Shown: positions 12,240 to 24,812 of the stretch, piece by piece | Layout: each line of letters begins with the position of its first letter | Numbering within the stretch: position 1 is the first letter of the stretch | Assembly: GCA_036172665.1 (NCBI GenBank) | Contig: CM069876.1 | Span: 39,835,001-39,899,000, forward strand | From: Prosopocoilus inquinatus | Lineage: Eukaryota; Arthropoda; Insecta; Coleoptera; Lucanidae | Reading direction: 5' to 3' | Length of the DNA: 64,000 nt | The notes under the pieces: generated by a model | Told to the model about the DNA's origin: nothing | Database searches by the model: none | Seen by the model: only the letters and a program-made list of their open reading frames with translations | Position numbers and translations under genes: made by a program

Positions 12240-13800
12240 TGTTTAATTAAGTTTAATAATTTTTCCCCAAGTGTAATTAATATCCACGGAGGAAATCGAT
12301 CGTTTTTCCATGCTATGCTGCGTTTCTATCTAAAACGACCCGAAAAATATTTTTGTCTTTACTTTTATAAAATCAGTTGCAATTTTTTTTATTTCTTGCT
12401 TTGATGGGTTTAAGTTGACCTTGAGATTAGTGCGGGCTTAATTTTTTTTGATAATAAAATTCAGTAGTTTTTTCTCAATTTAAACTCCCGGAAGAATGCA
12501 ATCGCTTTTCCACTGTGTGCTGTGCTTCTATCTAAAGCGACCCGAAACACATTTTTGCCTTTACTTTTATAAAATCGGTTCCAATTTTTTATTTCTTGCT
12601 TGGGTGGGTTTAAGTTGACCTTGAGATTAGTGCGGGCTTAATTTTAATTGATAATAAAATTCAGTAATTTTTTCCCAACTTTTAATACTCGCGGAAGAAA
12701 GCAATCGCTTTTCCACTGTGTGCTGTGTTTCTATCTAAACTAATCCGAAAAACATTTTTGTCATTACTTCCATAAAATGATTTTAATTTGTTTTATTTCT
12801 TAATTGGGTGGCTTTAAGTTGACCTTGAAATTAGTGCGGACTTCATTTTAATTGATAATAAAATTCAGTAATTTCTTTTCCAAGTTTAATATTCGTGGAA
12901 GCAAACCAATTGTTTCTCCACGGTGTGCTGTGTTTCTATCTAAAACGATCCGAACAATACATTTGTCATTACTTTTACAAAATGTGTTTTAATTTTTTTT
13001 TATTTCTTGCTTTGATGGATGTAAGTTGACCTTGAGATTAGTGGGGGCTTCATTTTAATTGATGATAAAATTCAGTATTTTTTTTACTCGCGGAGAAAAG
13101 CAATCGCTTTTCGACGATGTGCTGTTTTTCTATCTAAAACGATCCCAAGGACATTTTTGTCATTACTTTTATGAAATCAGTTCTATTTTTTTTTTTTTAT
13201 TTCTTGCTTGGGTAAGTTTAAGTTGAGCTTGAGATTAGTGTGGGCTTCATTTTAATTGATAATGAAATTCGATAATTTCTCCCCAAGTTTAATACCCGCA
13301 GAGAAAAGCCAATTGCTTTTCCACGGTGTGTTGAGTTTCTATCTGAAACGAGCCGAAAAAATGTTTTTGTCCTTACTTTTACAACATCACTTCTAACTTT
13401 GTTATTTCTTGCTTGGGTGGGTATAAGTTGACCTTCAAATTAGTGTGGGCTTCATTTTAATTGATGATAAAATTCAGTAATTTTTCCCCAGGTTTAATAC
13501 TCGCGGAGGAAAGTAATCGCTTTTCAACGGTGTGCTGTGTTTCTATCTAAAACGATCCGAAAGACATTTTTGTCATTACATTTATAAAATCAGTTCTATT
13601 TTTTCCTGATTTCTTGCTTGATTGAGTTTAAGTTGGCCTTGAGACTAGTGTGGGCTTCATTTTAATTTTTAATAAAATTCAATAATTTCTCCCCAAGTTT
13701 ATTACTTGCAGAGGAACGCCAATTGTTTTTCCACGATGTGCTGTGTTTCTGTCTAAAACGATCCGAAAAATATTTTTGGTCATTACTTTTACAAAATCAT
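12240..13800. repeat. 203-bp tandem array, about 7.5 units
   Basis: The landmark 'tctatctaaa' (or its variants) occurs near 12326, 12528, 12730, 12935, 13129, 13338, 13541 and 13748, so the spacing is 194-209 bp with a mean of about 203. Each unit contains 'tttcttgctt..gtgggtttaagttgaccttgagattagtg.gggctt', an A-rich block, 'ttttccccaagtttaatactcgcggaggaaagcaatcgcttttcca' and 'gtgctgtgtttctatc' (quoted in pieces with mismatches). Units differ by roughly 10-15%. It is a satellite-like intronic array next to the Ddr exon. Confidence 0.85.
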
Positions 13801-16309
13801 CGTACTTCCAAACAAAACTGGATACGCGAAGTGTTAATTAAACTACTGTCGGTAAGCGTATTAATAATAATTAATAATGAATTTTCATCAGGGTCACCTG
13901 TCAGTTTTACCGATTCAATCAACGGAATTTATTTAATGGTTTTTGATAAAACTGCCGTTACGGTAAAGCTACTGCGCTTCACCAAATGTAACGTTTACTT
14001 TAGGGGTTGCAGGGCGTAGTTCAGATTTAATAAAACACAAAATACATAAGGTACATATTGGGGTTGCAAAATATAACTTACATAACAATTTGAGGAAGAT
14101 GCACTGTGATAAGAGTGTTGTTGAAATAACTTACAATCAGAGAAGCTACCTATTTACATGAACATGATTGACCTAACTTCCAGTTTATATAAACAACAAT
14201 TGAAAATTTCCGATGACTCGTTTTTCTTTACTGGCAGCTGGTGTTATGTAACCAATAAGTGATTGTAAATCAAGTTTTGCTTGCATAAGTGAGGAGACGA
14301 GCTTACATATTTATTTCTTCTGTTACACTATGACGTCAGCGATCCTCAAACAATAGAATCAATTAATTTTCGATTTTTAAAATAAAGAATTAATTATTTT
14401 TACTGTTTTTTTGAAGGCTGTAATTTTCGTTAAAATTCACGGGTCATCTCAACTAATCTATATGCGGATCCTTCTCTGTGGAAATTTCCGAATTTAAATC
14501 CGAACCAATTCACAGCAGCAGAATAGCAGCAGCAGCAGCAGCACCACCAACAACACAAAACAAACAGCGTCCGCGCGTACGAGCAAAAAATTAAACGCTC
14601 AGCGATTGAAACGCACTTTATTGACGCACGGGGAAAACGTTTCGTCAATTTCCTGCGCCAACGTAAACATAAAACATTTTATGGCAAATGTGTTCCGGCT
14701 TATGCAAATCGCCTCTGCGCCTTAATCGCCATTGTCAAAACAGGCCCCGAATTCGGATAATGAGATCGGTATTTATTAAAGCCGGCGAGGTTTGACGTAA
14801 TTAAACTCTGCAACTCATTTGGTGCGGTGTGTAAATTATTATTTTGCCCGCCGAACTTTATAATTATAATACTTTGGGAAATGTTGGGAGGACGCGGTAC
14901 GTGTTGTTTTCAGTTTTGTGCATACATGCCCCAACTACACATGCTACTCTGACACACACATACACACACACACAAGTTTAATCGATTTCGTCAGAGTGGA
15001 TGAGCTTTGAATAATAACAAGTTGCTCGAAAGAAGGTTTCACACTAGCTTGAACAATAAATCGGACGCAGGCGTCCTTACAGGATAATATTATAATGATT
15101 GCTGAGCGCAGGTGTTTTGCGATCACCGCAAATTCGCGTTTAGGAAAAAAATGGTTATCTACCATGTAATAAAATTTGTAAAAAAAAGATCTTGTATCTG
15201 TGATGTTAGTTATATTTAATAAACTTGTATAATGCGCTGTCAGATTGAGTTTCCATTTAACTGAAACTCAGTTTTACTTTGTAAATCCCCGAACGCTGGA
15301 GATCCGGTTCATTCCCATAATTAATTTACCTCAACAACGGTTCATTAAATTCGTCTGCAGCTGAGTGATCGATCGCATTCAGCTTGACCACATATTATTA
15401 AGCGAATCTCGCCGGAGCAGAAAATGGAGCGTTCCGCGGTGCTGAGCGCAAGTGGGTGTGTAACGTGCCCTATATCGGGGGTAGTTGCAGCGTGACGATG
15501 ATTGCGTCGCGCGTACGCGGGGTTAATAAGTCGTTTAAATTTATTCAGCATTAAATTTCCGCTAAATTCTTCTGCCATATGAAATGAAGTATTAGGGAAC
15601 GTGTAAATCCCCTCACATGCACCAACAGTCGTACGGTACGAATCTTAAAAAAGTTTGACAATTTGACGTTTCTGATTTTAGTTGCGGATATCCTTACAAC
15701 CTATGCAGAAAAAAAGGAAGCTTTCGAAAATAAAAGTTGTAATAAAAGAAGGCTGCGTATGCTCGAGTAACGAACGCCTCGCCCCGAATCGAACTAACTT
15801 TCTTCCCTCCTCTATATGAAAAAGTAGAAAAGCATTTAAAGTCATGGAGGAAGTTTTGATATTCTGAATAAAAAACACCTCCGCGTATTATACGCATTCG
15901 TATTCTTTTCGCATCTTTTTACGGTATCCGCGCGCGCGTTTCGCGAAACGAACGGCAAAAACTTTTGACGACGACTTAACGCAACCTTACTTTATTACAA
16001 CTTCTTTGCGCTCATCCGAGAACGAGAGAACGCATCTTCAGGGAGGATTTCCTTCGAAAATGAACAAGAAAAAATTAATGTTCTGTTAAGGATTCGAATT
16101 TTTCAGTACTCGATATTGAAATGAATTATAAAATACAATGCAGTATAACGCGTAAGCGAAACACGTGCAAGGTCAGAATAGCATCATCTCCTTGTCAGAT
16201 TTTCGGAAATGACGCGCATCGGCAAGGTCACACCTGCAGATGTTGCGGTGAATTTTGCAATCGCTTGGGGATTTTCCATGCATATGAAACGCAATTGGAC
16301 TACAATCAA
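13801..16309. other. Intronic stretch, microsatellites only
   Basis: No exon or RNA gene is recognised. A CAG/CAC triplet run lies at about 14513-14545 and an (AC)n run at about 14950-14974. Segments 14640-14900 and 15330-15560 are richer in CpG than the surrounding repeats, and I see no repeated copy of them, so they are candidates for unique, possibly regulatory DNA. That is inference from composition only. Confidence 0.4.
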
Positions 16310-17830
16310 GTAGTGCAACGGACTCTAATAAATTTAGGGGTCGTCAGTCTAAATACTCACCCGAAACTCTTTTGCCCTGGTCAAATCGAAACCACCCCCT
16401 CGATTTGACCAGGGCAAAAGAGTTTCGGGTGAGTATTTAGGCTCACTTCCTCTAAAACCTCGTTTTACAAAAAAAACCCAACCTGTTCTTTTAACCCACG
16501 AGCCACCACCGAAAGCGATTTTCATGTTCGGTAGCTAGTTTGAGGTGATTTTGGCAAAAATGCTCTCGCAACAGTGTTTCCCTCGGGAAGCCGAAACAAT
16601 GCCATCATACTTGCCTGAACATTGTAAAATTTTCCACTCTCGTTATCTCCCTCCTTAAGAAGCATTTCTCTCCAGTATAACTTGTTGAAGGTATTGAATG
16701 TACTTATAATCAATGAAGTAAAAAAGAATGGTGATTTTAACAAATGTATTGAAATAAACAAAAGATATGAAAACAAAATAATAAACTATTAACCAGTGAC
16801 GTGTACCTAAAAAGTTTACAAAATAAATCTTTTATAATTGCTAAACGTTATACATAGGAAAATTTAATGATAAAAAGGGAGAGAGAGACAAGGGTTGACC
16901 TATCAGTCGCAGTGATTAGTTTTTCGAGCGGTTTTACTAATCGGAGTCTAAATTAATCTTCTACTATTTAAAGGGCGCGATAATTTCATATAAGAACACA
17001 AATGAGAGTTCTGTTCGGACGGTTTAAATGCAAAACAAACACTGCGCGCGGAAAGCTTTTGCTTCCGTTTCCAATTATCAAATTGCGAAAGCGAGCTTTT
17101 TCTTTAAGCTGATTCGAAGACCGCGTAGCAACTCACTGTTAACTGTTAATTCAATTGATAAAGGTTTTTAATAACATCTCCCCGCCTTCCCTCGGGACGC
17201 TTTTACCACAAATACCTCCGTCCGCTAGGTGGCGTGGTGATGTTCCTTGGGGATGTTTTCTCAGTTTCCACGCGCTGTGAGACTCGTCCTTGAGTATTGA
17301 ATCGCCAGTTTTTTACTTAATCATCAAGAAGTGAAACACTTAAATATTTTACTGAATTTTGTATTTCATTCAATGCGCGAATTAAAGAATATTATTTTCT
17401 CGTGAAAGAACTCTCGTTGCGTTTCTCACCGCGACGCGGCGAGCTTTTCTTTAAACTGATTCAAGGAGCGCGTATTAATTCGATCGTTAAAGGTTTTTAA
17501 TAACATTCAAGCCGCATCTTCCTGCCTTCCCTCCGGACGCTTTTACCACAAATACTTCCACTAGGTGACGTGGTGATGTTGCTTAGGGATGGTTCCTCAT
17601 TTTCCCAAGAGCTTTCGGATTCGTGCTTGAGAACTATATCGTCAGCTTTTCACTTAATCGTCAAAAAGTGAAACTTAAAGACCTTTCTAAATATTGTATT
17701 TCACCCAATGCGCGAAATTAAAGAAAATGTATTGTTGTCGTACTCTCACCCTGTAACTTATCGTCTAGAGATTACATGAAACTAAGTATTTTGTACCTTT
17801 CGGGTTCTTACAGTGGGAAAAATCCATTGA
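16310..17830. repeat. Dispersed ~1.3-kb repeat, copy B
   Basis: This is collinear with 2250-3600 (see landmarks there) but longer. Two changes set it apart: a perfect 41-bp inverted duplication near its left end (16349-16440), and an internal tandem duplication of about 345 bp. In the latter, 'gcgagctttttctttaagctgattc' near 17091 recurs near 17438, and 'ggtttttaataacat', 'gacgcttttaccacaaatac' and 'ctaggtg.cgtggtgatgtt' recur in order. No conserved open frame. Confidence 0.75.
16349..16440. repeat. Perfect inverted repeat, 41-bp arms, 10-nt loop
   Basis: Arms 16349-16389 and 16400-16440 are exact reverse complements over 41 bp. The loop 16390-16399 is aaccaccccc. The left arm contains ACCCGAAACTCTTTTGCCCT and the right arm contains AGGGCAAAAGAGTTTCGGGT. 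Copy A of the same dispersed repeat has only the left-arm orientation, so the inversion arose in copy B. Confidence 0.97.
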
Positions 17831-18840
17831 AGAACGCTGCTAGAGTCAAACAGTCGAAGACGTCCCAAAGGTTGGAGTTCCTAACTTGAGTGACTTTACG
17901 CGCTCCTTGTTTCCTCGTCGAAACTTTCCTTATTTCATTTTAAATTTTTCACAGTTTGTAATTAATTTCGCGAATGAAGAAACAACTCTTCACGGTGTGA
18001 TTTCTAATTTATGGTAAATTCAGCATTCCAAGAAAGATTCTGGCGCGTATAGAGTAAAGGCGAGTATTGATGTACTCTACCTTTCTCTTCGATTATTTAT
18101 ATATATTTTGCTTGTCAAAAATTGCATTGAAATTGTAAACCCTATTTGTAATGGTAAAGTGCATTTTATTGCTTTAATCAAAACGTCGCGCTTTTATTTA
18201 TTTGAATTTATTTTATATTTAAAGATCTGGTATTTTTATTTGAAATGTTTTTCATAAGTAAATCACCTATCCGAAGTGAAAGGAGACTAAAAACAAAGAG
18301 AGAAAGAGTGAACCAATATTCGACGACTTTGAAAATGCAAGTAAAGGAACCGTGGAAAACGAATTTGGAAATAGATTTCTGACTTCTTAGCGAAAACCAG
18401 AAACTACTAACAAAGAAAATCGAAATTCAACTTTATACGGACTGCTGAAAGAAGGATAAAAATACCCTTTTCAACTCCCGCTCCGTCAATGCTTTTACAT
18501 AATCAGTTGCACTACATTAGGCATTTTAAAATTTTTAAATTATATTACCGCATTCTTTTTAGATAAATGGTCTCATTTCACTCTTTTTACATCCACCCAT
18601 ACACAGATTTGGTAAACGTCCAAATCGGTATCCTAAAATAATGCGTGCGATAGAGAATGCACTAGAAATGACTAGTCACTCTCATTTGTATTGGAGAGAA
18701 TTGAGCTGAAGAATGGAGATGCAGTTCGTAACGGAAAGATATTTTTTTTTAATTTCATACATAAAGTATATTCCATTTTAAAATTGCAGCTTTAAAAATC
18801 TATAACTATAAAAGAAAAATATTTTATAAAAAAAGATCGT
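17831..18840. other. Intronic stretch, no gene seen
   Basis: AT-rich sequence with no recognised exon, RNA or repeat on either strand. Confidence 0.4.
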
Positions 18841-18854
18841 GGCCTACAGTCTCA

Positions 18855-19420
18855 TCAATTGTTGCGTGTCTCGTAATTGGTCGATTTTCCTAAACTGTAA
18901 TAAAGTTGGTTGCTTCTTGAACGGAGAGGCCCCTCCGATTTGAATTTTTCCTGAAGTTGTAAATAATAGTCTAGTAAAATTTTTTCATGTATATTATACT
19001 TTTCCGGAATTGCTAAATTTTTAGGAAGAAATGCAGACGATGATTTTCTTTTCCTGTTCGAACTGCCCTCGTATAACAACTTGTCTATTGAGGATTCTTT
19101 TCGCTGACCAAAAAATATCTTGCTCCTGACAGTTTCACACCGAAGATTATCTTCCGGTTTCATTTCTAAGCTGGAAAACTGCAGCACGCTGTTTTTTAAC
19201 GAGGAAAATCCTTTTCCTTTTGTCAGCACAATTCCCGCAATGTTCGATATCCCGCAATGTTCGCCGTGTTATTTTAACGACGGCAATATCGCAGAAAATT
19301 CCTTCCTTGTACTCGGAGAATATGTCGCATATTAAACGCTTTCGCTTATTATCCGTCGTAGGACCGGCATTAATAATTTCAATTGTGAACTCCGTTCTTG
19401 CGAGCGCGATTCATTTCTTT
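18855..19420 (-). pseudogene. Possible decayed coding sequence, unknown family
   Basis: Two overlapping minus-strand frames have a protein-like composition, unlike most chance frames here. The downstream frame (about 19270 to 18855) ends in a Lys/Ser/Glu-rich stretch with segments RKESSIDKLLYEG, SNRKRKSSSAFLPKN and KILLDYYLQLQEKFKSEG; its first Met is internal (EMKPED). The upstream frame (about 19410 to 19150) contains KRKRLICDIFSEYKEG and CDIAVVKITRRTL. They overlap by about 100 nt, so a frameshift or a chance pairing would both fit. I do not recognise a family, and no splice sites clearly bound it. It lies inside the Ddr intron on the same strand. This is weak evidence and may be noise. 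Confidence 0.22.
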
Positions 19421-19859
19421 GTGTTTCTTCGGTCTGAGTAATGTGTATTGAAGTCGTCGATTTTATGCGAAAGTTTCGTTCGGTTTTTAATTGTACTTGT
19501 TCGTTTCGCTATTCTTAGAACACAGAGGGTTTAATGGCGAGTCACAAAAGGAAACTGCAACTAACTTGTAATTAAGGTTGAAGGTGCTTGTTCAAGAGTC
19601 AAAGCAAAATGTCTCCAAAAGAAAAACAATCAAAAACAAAAGAGGAAGGCAAGTTCGCCGATAAAATTTTATTTTGGAGTGGAAAAATAAAGAAAAAAAG
19701 AATCACTCCTAGCTAGTAGAAGATTTATAGTCGGAATATAAAAAGGTAACCAAAATTATGACCATTTCAAATAACTGACGAAGCAAGGAATTTCTTGGCA
19801 TCTCTTCACCAAATCAAGCTGGTCTCCAATACCTTTAGTTGTCGTTCTGAACATCTTCG

Positions 19860-20060
19860 GGTCTCTTTTCTTGTTTCCTCCCCTTTTCTTCTCCCCCTTT
19901 TCTTTTGTATCCTTTTGAACTCTCATCTTTTCTCAGCTTCTCTTCTTCTTTTTTCTTCTCTTCTCTCCTCTTGTCTCCTCTTTTCTCCTCTTCTCTCCTC
20001 TTGTCTCCTCTTTTCTCCTCTTCTCTCCTCTTTTCTCCTCTTCCCTCCTCTTTTCATGTT
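19860..20060. repeat. Pyrimidine minisatellite (TCTCCTCTT units)
   Basis: A nearly pure C/T tract on the plus strand is built from 10-bp phrases such as TCTCCTCTTT and TCTCCTCTTG, best ordered at about 19960-20055. Open frames in all three forward frames here are a by-product of the lack of purines. Confidence 0.85.
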
Positions 20061-21105
20061 CTTCATGTCTACATGTTCGTTTTTCCATTCTTCTTAAGAC
20101 GTTTTCATTTATATTCTGGTTTTCTTGTACACGCGTTCAAAATTCAACAAAATTGAAAATTTTGACCCACCACCAACACCAGAATACATCATGATTGCAG
20201 AAAAATGCTAACTTGTATATCTTGAAGTCAACATAAACATATGTAAAAATTGAAATCATGTTGCTTTCGTAAATACAAAAGCCTCGGAGTAACAAATGGG
20301 AATAACCAAAAAGCATCAGAGTTGATTCATCAGAAACCTCGCCCACAAAGACTTTGTCTTCTCAATTCCACATCACGACTTCTCTAATATGCAGGTTGGT
20401 AGTAGCCAAAAGGTTCGATGTTCAAGTATGCAGGAGGCAGCAGCTGATCAGGTGATCCCTAAACTGTATAATTCTTTCATAATTTTCAGTTGCAATTTTT
20501 TAGAGCTCCAGCTAGCACTGTTTTCCAAAAGGAACAAATACTGAAATGGGAATTTTTAGTTTTGTTTGTTTCAACCTTGAAAAAAAGATCAATTGGGTTA
20601 TGGAATAAATTAAAGTCTTACAAAAATCTTCGACATAGTAACAATCACAATCAAAATAGGAATAATTTTCTTCTCAACCATGTTATACAAGTTGTAAATG
20701 AGATTAAAATTCAAATTCAAAGAAACGGCCGTCTTCAAGGTAATGGCCTTGGTCCTTATTATTTGTTTTCTTTTTATGAATATTTATCCTTCCGACAATA
20801 ATTTGTATTTTCTCAAAAATCTTCTTTAACAACTTTGGCCGTAGTATCATGTGTTCAAAAACTCCCAATTTTGGAGTTGGCGTTGGATTGGAAAACGTAC
20901 GTCGATGTTTTAGTCAAAAGCAGTTGCAGCTGGCTTCACTAATTTTGAAGGTCTTCATTTGTTTCGCTTTGTCTTTATCGTTGTTTAGCCAAATTTCGGC
21001 GACGACGACGTTTTTTTTTCAATTGTTTCCTTAATCTGTCATTTTTCTTTAGTTTCGTTTATTTTCCCGTTTTCGTTTTAATTATTTCGCAAGTAAATTT
21101 CGCGA
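20061..21105. other. Intronic stretch, no gene seen
   Basis: No domain, RNA or repeat is recognised. A plus-strand open frame at 20490-20801 is rich in Asn/Gln/Ile from AT-rich sequence, and nothing supports coding. Confidence 0.4.
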
Positions 21106-21109
21106 CGGA

Positions 21110-22140
21110 TTCGTTTCACTTCTTCAACCCGGCACTTTTCATTTGTTTTACTTCACCAAATTTCATTTTACTTAATTTCTTCAGCTGCCTGTAATTTTTC
21201 ATTCGTTTTCGTTTTGCTTCTCTCAGTTTCGATGGCGTTTCTCAATGGTTTCGTCCAACGGAGGTTTTCACTTCTTCAATCTGTCATTTATCATTTGTTT
21301 GTTTGTTTTTTTGGATTTATTTCGTCAAACTTCGAAGACACTTTTCTTTTGTCTTGCACGACGGAATGACGTTTTCATCATTTCTTCTCTACAGTTTTCG
21401 CTTGATTTTGTTTTACTTCTTGACATTTCGACGGCGCTTTTCAATTGTCTCAAACAACGGAGATTTACGGAATTCTTCAAACCGTCATTTTTTATTTGTT
21501 TTTTTTTTTGTTTATTTCATTAAATTTCGATGACATTTTTCGATTGCCTTATGCGACGGAACGTTCTCATCACTTCTTCATCATATTCTTCTTTTTCTTC
21601 AGTTTTCGTTTGTTTTGTTTTACTTCTCCAAATTTCGAGGGCGTTTTCAGTTGCCTCACACAACGGAAATTGACGGACTTCTTCAAACTGTCATTTTTAT
21701 TTGTTTTTTTTTTGTTTGTTTATTTTATCAAACTTGGATGACATTCTTCATTTGCTTTGCGCGACGGAAAGTTTTCATCACTTCTTCTTCTTCTTCTTCA
21801 GTTTTTGTTTGGTTTTGTTTTACTTCTTCAAATTTCAACGGCGCTTTTCGGTAGTCTCACGCAACGGAGATTGATGAACTTCTTCAACCTGTCATTTTTT
21901 GTTTTTTTTTTTTTTTGTTTATTTCGTCAACCTTCGATGTCACTTTTCATTTGCCATATGCGATAGAACGTTTTCATCACTTCTTCTTCTTCTTCTTCTT
22001 CTTGAATTTTCGTTTATTTTTGATTTCCTTCTTGAAATTTCGACAGTGATTTTCAATTGTCTCACACACAACGGTGATTGACACACTTTTTCACCTATCA
22101 TTTTTCATTTGTTTCATTTCACCAAACTTCTGTTACTTAA
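21110..22140. repeat. Second ~203-bp tandem array (CTT-rich)
   Basis: The landmark 'cttcttcaa.c.gtcattt' recurs near 21271, 21471, 21677 and 21878, with a weaker copy near 22083, so spacing is 200-206 bp. Each unit has a 'tttgttt' T-rich stretch, 'ttcatcacttcttc', a (CTT)n microsatellite, 'ttcagttttcgtttgttttg', 'cttcaaatttc.acggcg' and 'caacggagattga'. Sequence is unrelated to the 12.2-13.8 kb array although the period is the same. The (CTT)n tract varies from unit to unit. Long forward frames here are spurious. Confidence 0.82.
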
Positions 22141-24812
22141 TTTTTTTCAACCACCCGTTATTATTAATTTGTTTTTCTTGGACCTTTTAGTTTCCTTTTC
22201 CTTTACTTTTCCCACTCGTTCTTTCACTTAGGTATCTAGAAACGGGTTCATTTTTCATGATTTACTAATTCTAATCCTGGCCAATTTCCAATGACGCTTT
22301 TCATTTGTCTCAGTCTCGGTCTCACTCGATTTTCTTCGACTTGCTATTTTTCGTATATTTGCTATATACGTGTTTTTCGTTTATTTCGGTGCAGCATTTT
22401 CTTCTTCACTTGTTCCGGCACTGCTTTTCACTTATTTCTCTCTAGGGCATTTTCAATTTCCCAAAAATTATTAAAGCGTGAATTGCGCCGCAAATAAAAT
22501 CCGCAGCCGGGCGATTGGCGCCATCTATTAGGGTTAAGCGACTCTTTCTTCGCTGGTTGAGGGAAATGTTAACGATTGTTACAGTGTTTTCGAGAAGGCA
22601 CGTCATTTGTAAAGAATGTTCCAGAGAGTACACGAAGAGTTCCGAATAGTTCCATGCATTTCTCGTAGTGAATATTTTACGAAAAGTTTCAATGTTCTGT
22701 GATATACAGGGTGTTTCATTTCGGACTTGCCACACTGCGAGGAATGATTGTGGAGGTCGCAGCATGTCAACATGTTATACAATTAAAAATCTAGGCATTT
22801 TGAATCATAGAACGACAATACTAACACCAGACAAAATTCTACTCCAATTGTTTGTGAACAATAAATCGTATGCAGGCGTCCTTGCGGGGTAACTTAATTA
22901 TTACAGGACATAAAAATATTAGAATACATTGTTAGTAATTCTGTCGTAAATTCGTTCTATAGGGAAATTAAAATATGTTTGCCCTTTAAAAAAAATATAT
23001 ATGAGCAATTAAGACTCGAAAAAAATGTTGGGTACAGAATTTTTTTACTTTTCCATGATTCTAAAATCATCCTGTAGTATAGAGAATTGTCCATTTTTTC
23101 TGAAATGTTGGGTTCATTACATCTGTAACGTAATTTAAACGATCCCCAATACAGTTCAGGAAAAAATATAAAGCTCAGGTGAAGTCAAAGACAAGCACAA
23201 ACACGTTCGGGAATTTCATAAACCTCGTTTAACTTTCGAGTTTGATCTTTTCGGTCCGGCAAGAAAGCAAGTTCGAAACACGAATTTGCAGTTTGGCGAA
23301 AAAAAAAAAAAAGAAGAGACGACGCAGAAAGCAGAGAGGCCGTTACAAGCGCGAGAACGCAATAAGGCAAGATATACGGCGTCAATTTTAAAATAGTCGG
23401 GGCTAACTCCGAATGACAGAATGAAATAAGCTTAAACGACTTTATGAAATGGCCCCATATATAAAATTACGCACCCCGGGCCGTCCCGGGCTAAATTGAA
23501 ACGTCTCTGTCTCGCCGCGGCGTTCCCGGCGTTCCTGCGTCTCTCTCCGTCGTATATATGTTTATGTGCTTGTCACTGGAACTACCGAAACAAGGATGCT
23601 TACTTACGAAACGCCGTTCCCTGAAATATTTATGCACATACATGTTTCAACCTGCAAGCCAGAGGCGAACGTAAATATTCCACCCTTTGTTTATTCTTGC
23701 CTCGTACTTCGCCAGAAACTTTCGCCCTCGTTACAAGATTTTTCTCTGAAAGGACACACATAACGTACAACTTTTTGCATTACTCGGCATAATAGCTCAC
23801 ACATTACTTTAGAAAAAGTGTGAAATCAATTTATTTCAACGATTGTCAAGAAATACGTTGGCAGAAATAATTTCGCTGCAATCGAGATTCGATTTAAATA
23901 TTAAATATTAGAAATAACTGTTTGTATAAGTTGGTAAGATAACCAAGGAAGCTTAGCCTTTAGGCAACTTGCTGCATATCTGAGTGATAACAAGATTGTG
24001 CAGAAAAAATTAACTTACAGCACAGCCAGAAGCTTCAGTCGTGACGGGCGTGAGGGTTGATTGAACGCGAAGAGTTGAGCGCCACTTAATTTTAACCCGA
24101 AGTTAAGAAAGGATTAAAAAGCCTCAATTTAGGCAACAGTTTATTGCAGGCAACAAGTAAAAACAAGTAAAATATCTATGAAAACATCAGAATGGTGTTT
24201 ACGCGCCTTAAAGTCTACGTTGTGTAGGGTCCGTACTGATTCAAACGCTTATTTCATTAAATACACGTTTCAAACCACAGCAACCTCAAATAGATCCATC
24301 GTTAGTTTTACAGCAAAAGAATCACGTGATGAAATGTATTGTCAAATGAAATTCAAGCGTTGATCGCTAAAGCGCATAAAATTCGAAACGCCGCCGATGA
24401 TGTCGACCTGAATCCGTAGCCATAATGAAATTAGAACATCCCACTTGAGGAACACTACATGGTGAGTATCTTGATAAGAGCTTGAAGATCTCTGCTACCA
24501 AAAGGCCACCTTATCGCACAGGAACTGTCTGCAACGGTAGATCACATCTGGTGATTAATACCAGATGCTGACGTATGATGACGCCAGTAACTTATGGCAA
24601 AACTTAACGCTCATACCGGAGCCTAAAGCGTACGGTGACGTTTAAAGTTGAACCTGAAAGGGATTGTATGAAAAGTCGATACGAAAAGCCGTTACGAAAA
24701 GCTGACCGAAAAGCCTTTAAGGGAAGAAAATCGTGACAATAATAACTTGAACGAAAGAGCAACAATCTCAGAACATACCTTTCCAAACATAAACGGGCTG
24801 ACGTGAGTTGAT
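22141..24812. other. Intronic stretch with a CpG-rich patch
   Basis: No exon is recognised. A 'tacagggtgtttcatttcgg' end-like motif near 22706 resembles termini common in insect TEs. Positions 23468-23550 are GC- and CpG-rich and contain two CCCGGG sites four bases apart. The phrase 'cgaaaagc' recurs three times at about 24679-24715. Nothing more can be called. Confidence 0.4.

Noticed and set aside
14505..14550. CAG/CAC repeat as a polyglutamine exon
   Set aside because: The open frames containing it have no other coding character; it reads as a microsatellite.
15770..15800. Minus-strand B-box-like gttcgattc (tRNA candidate)
   Set aside because: No A box, acceptor pairing or anticodon arm can be found upstream.
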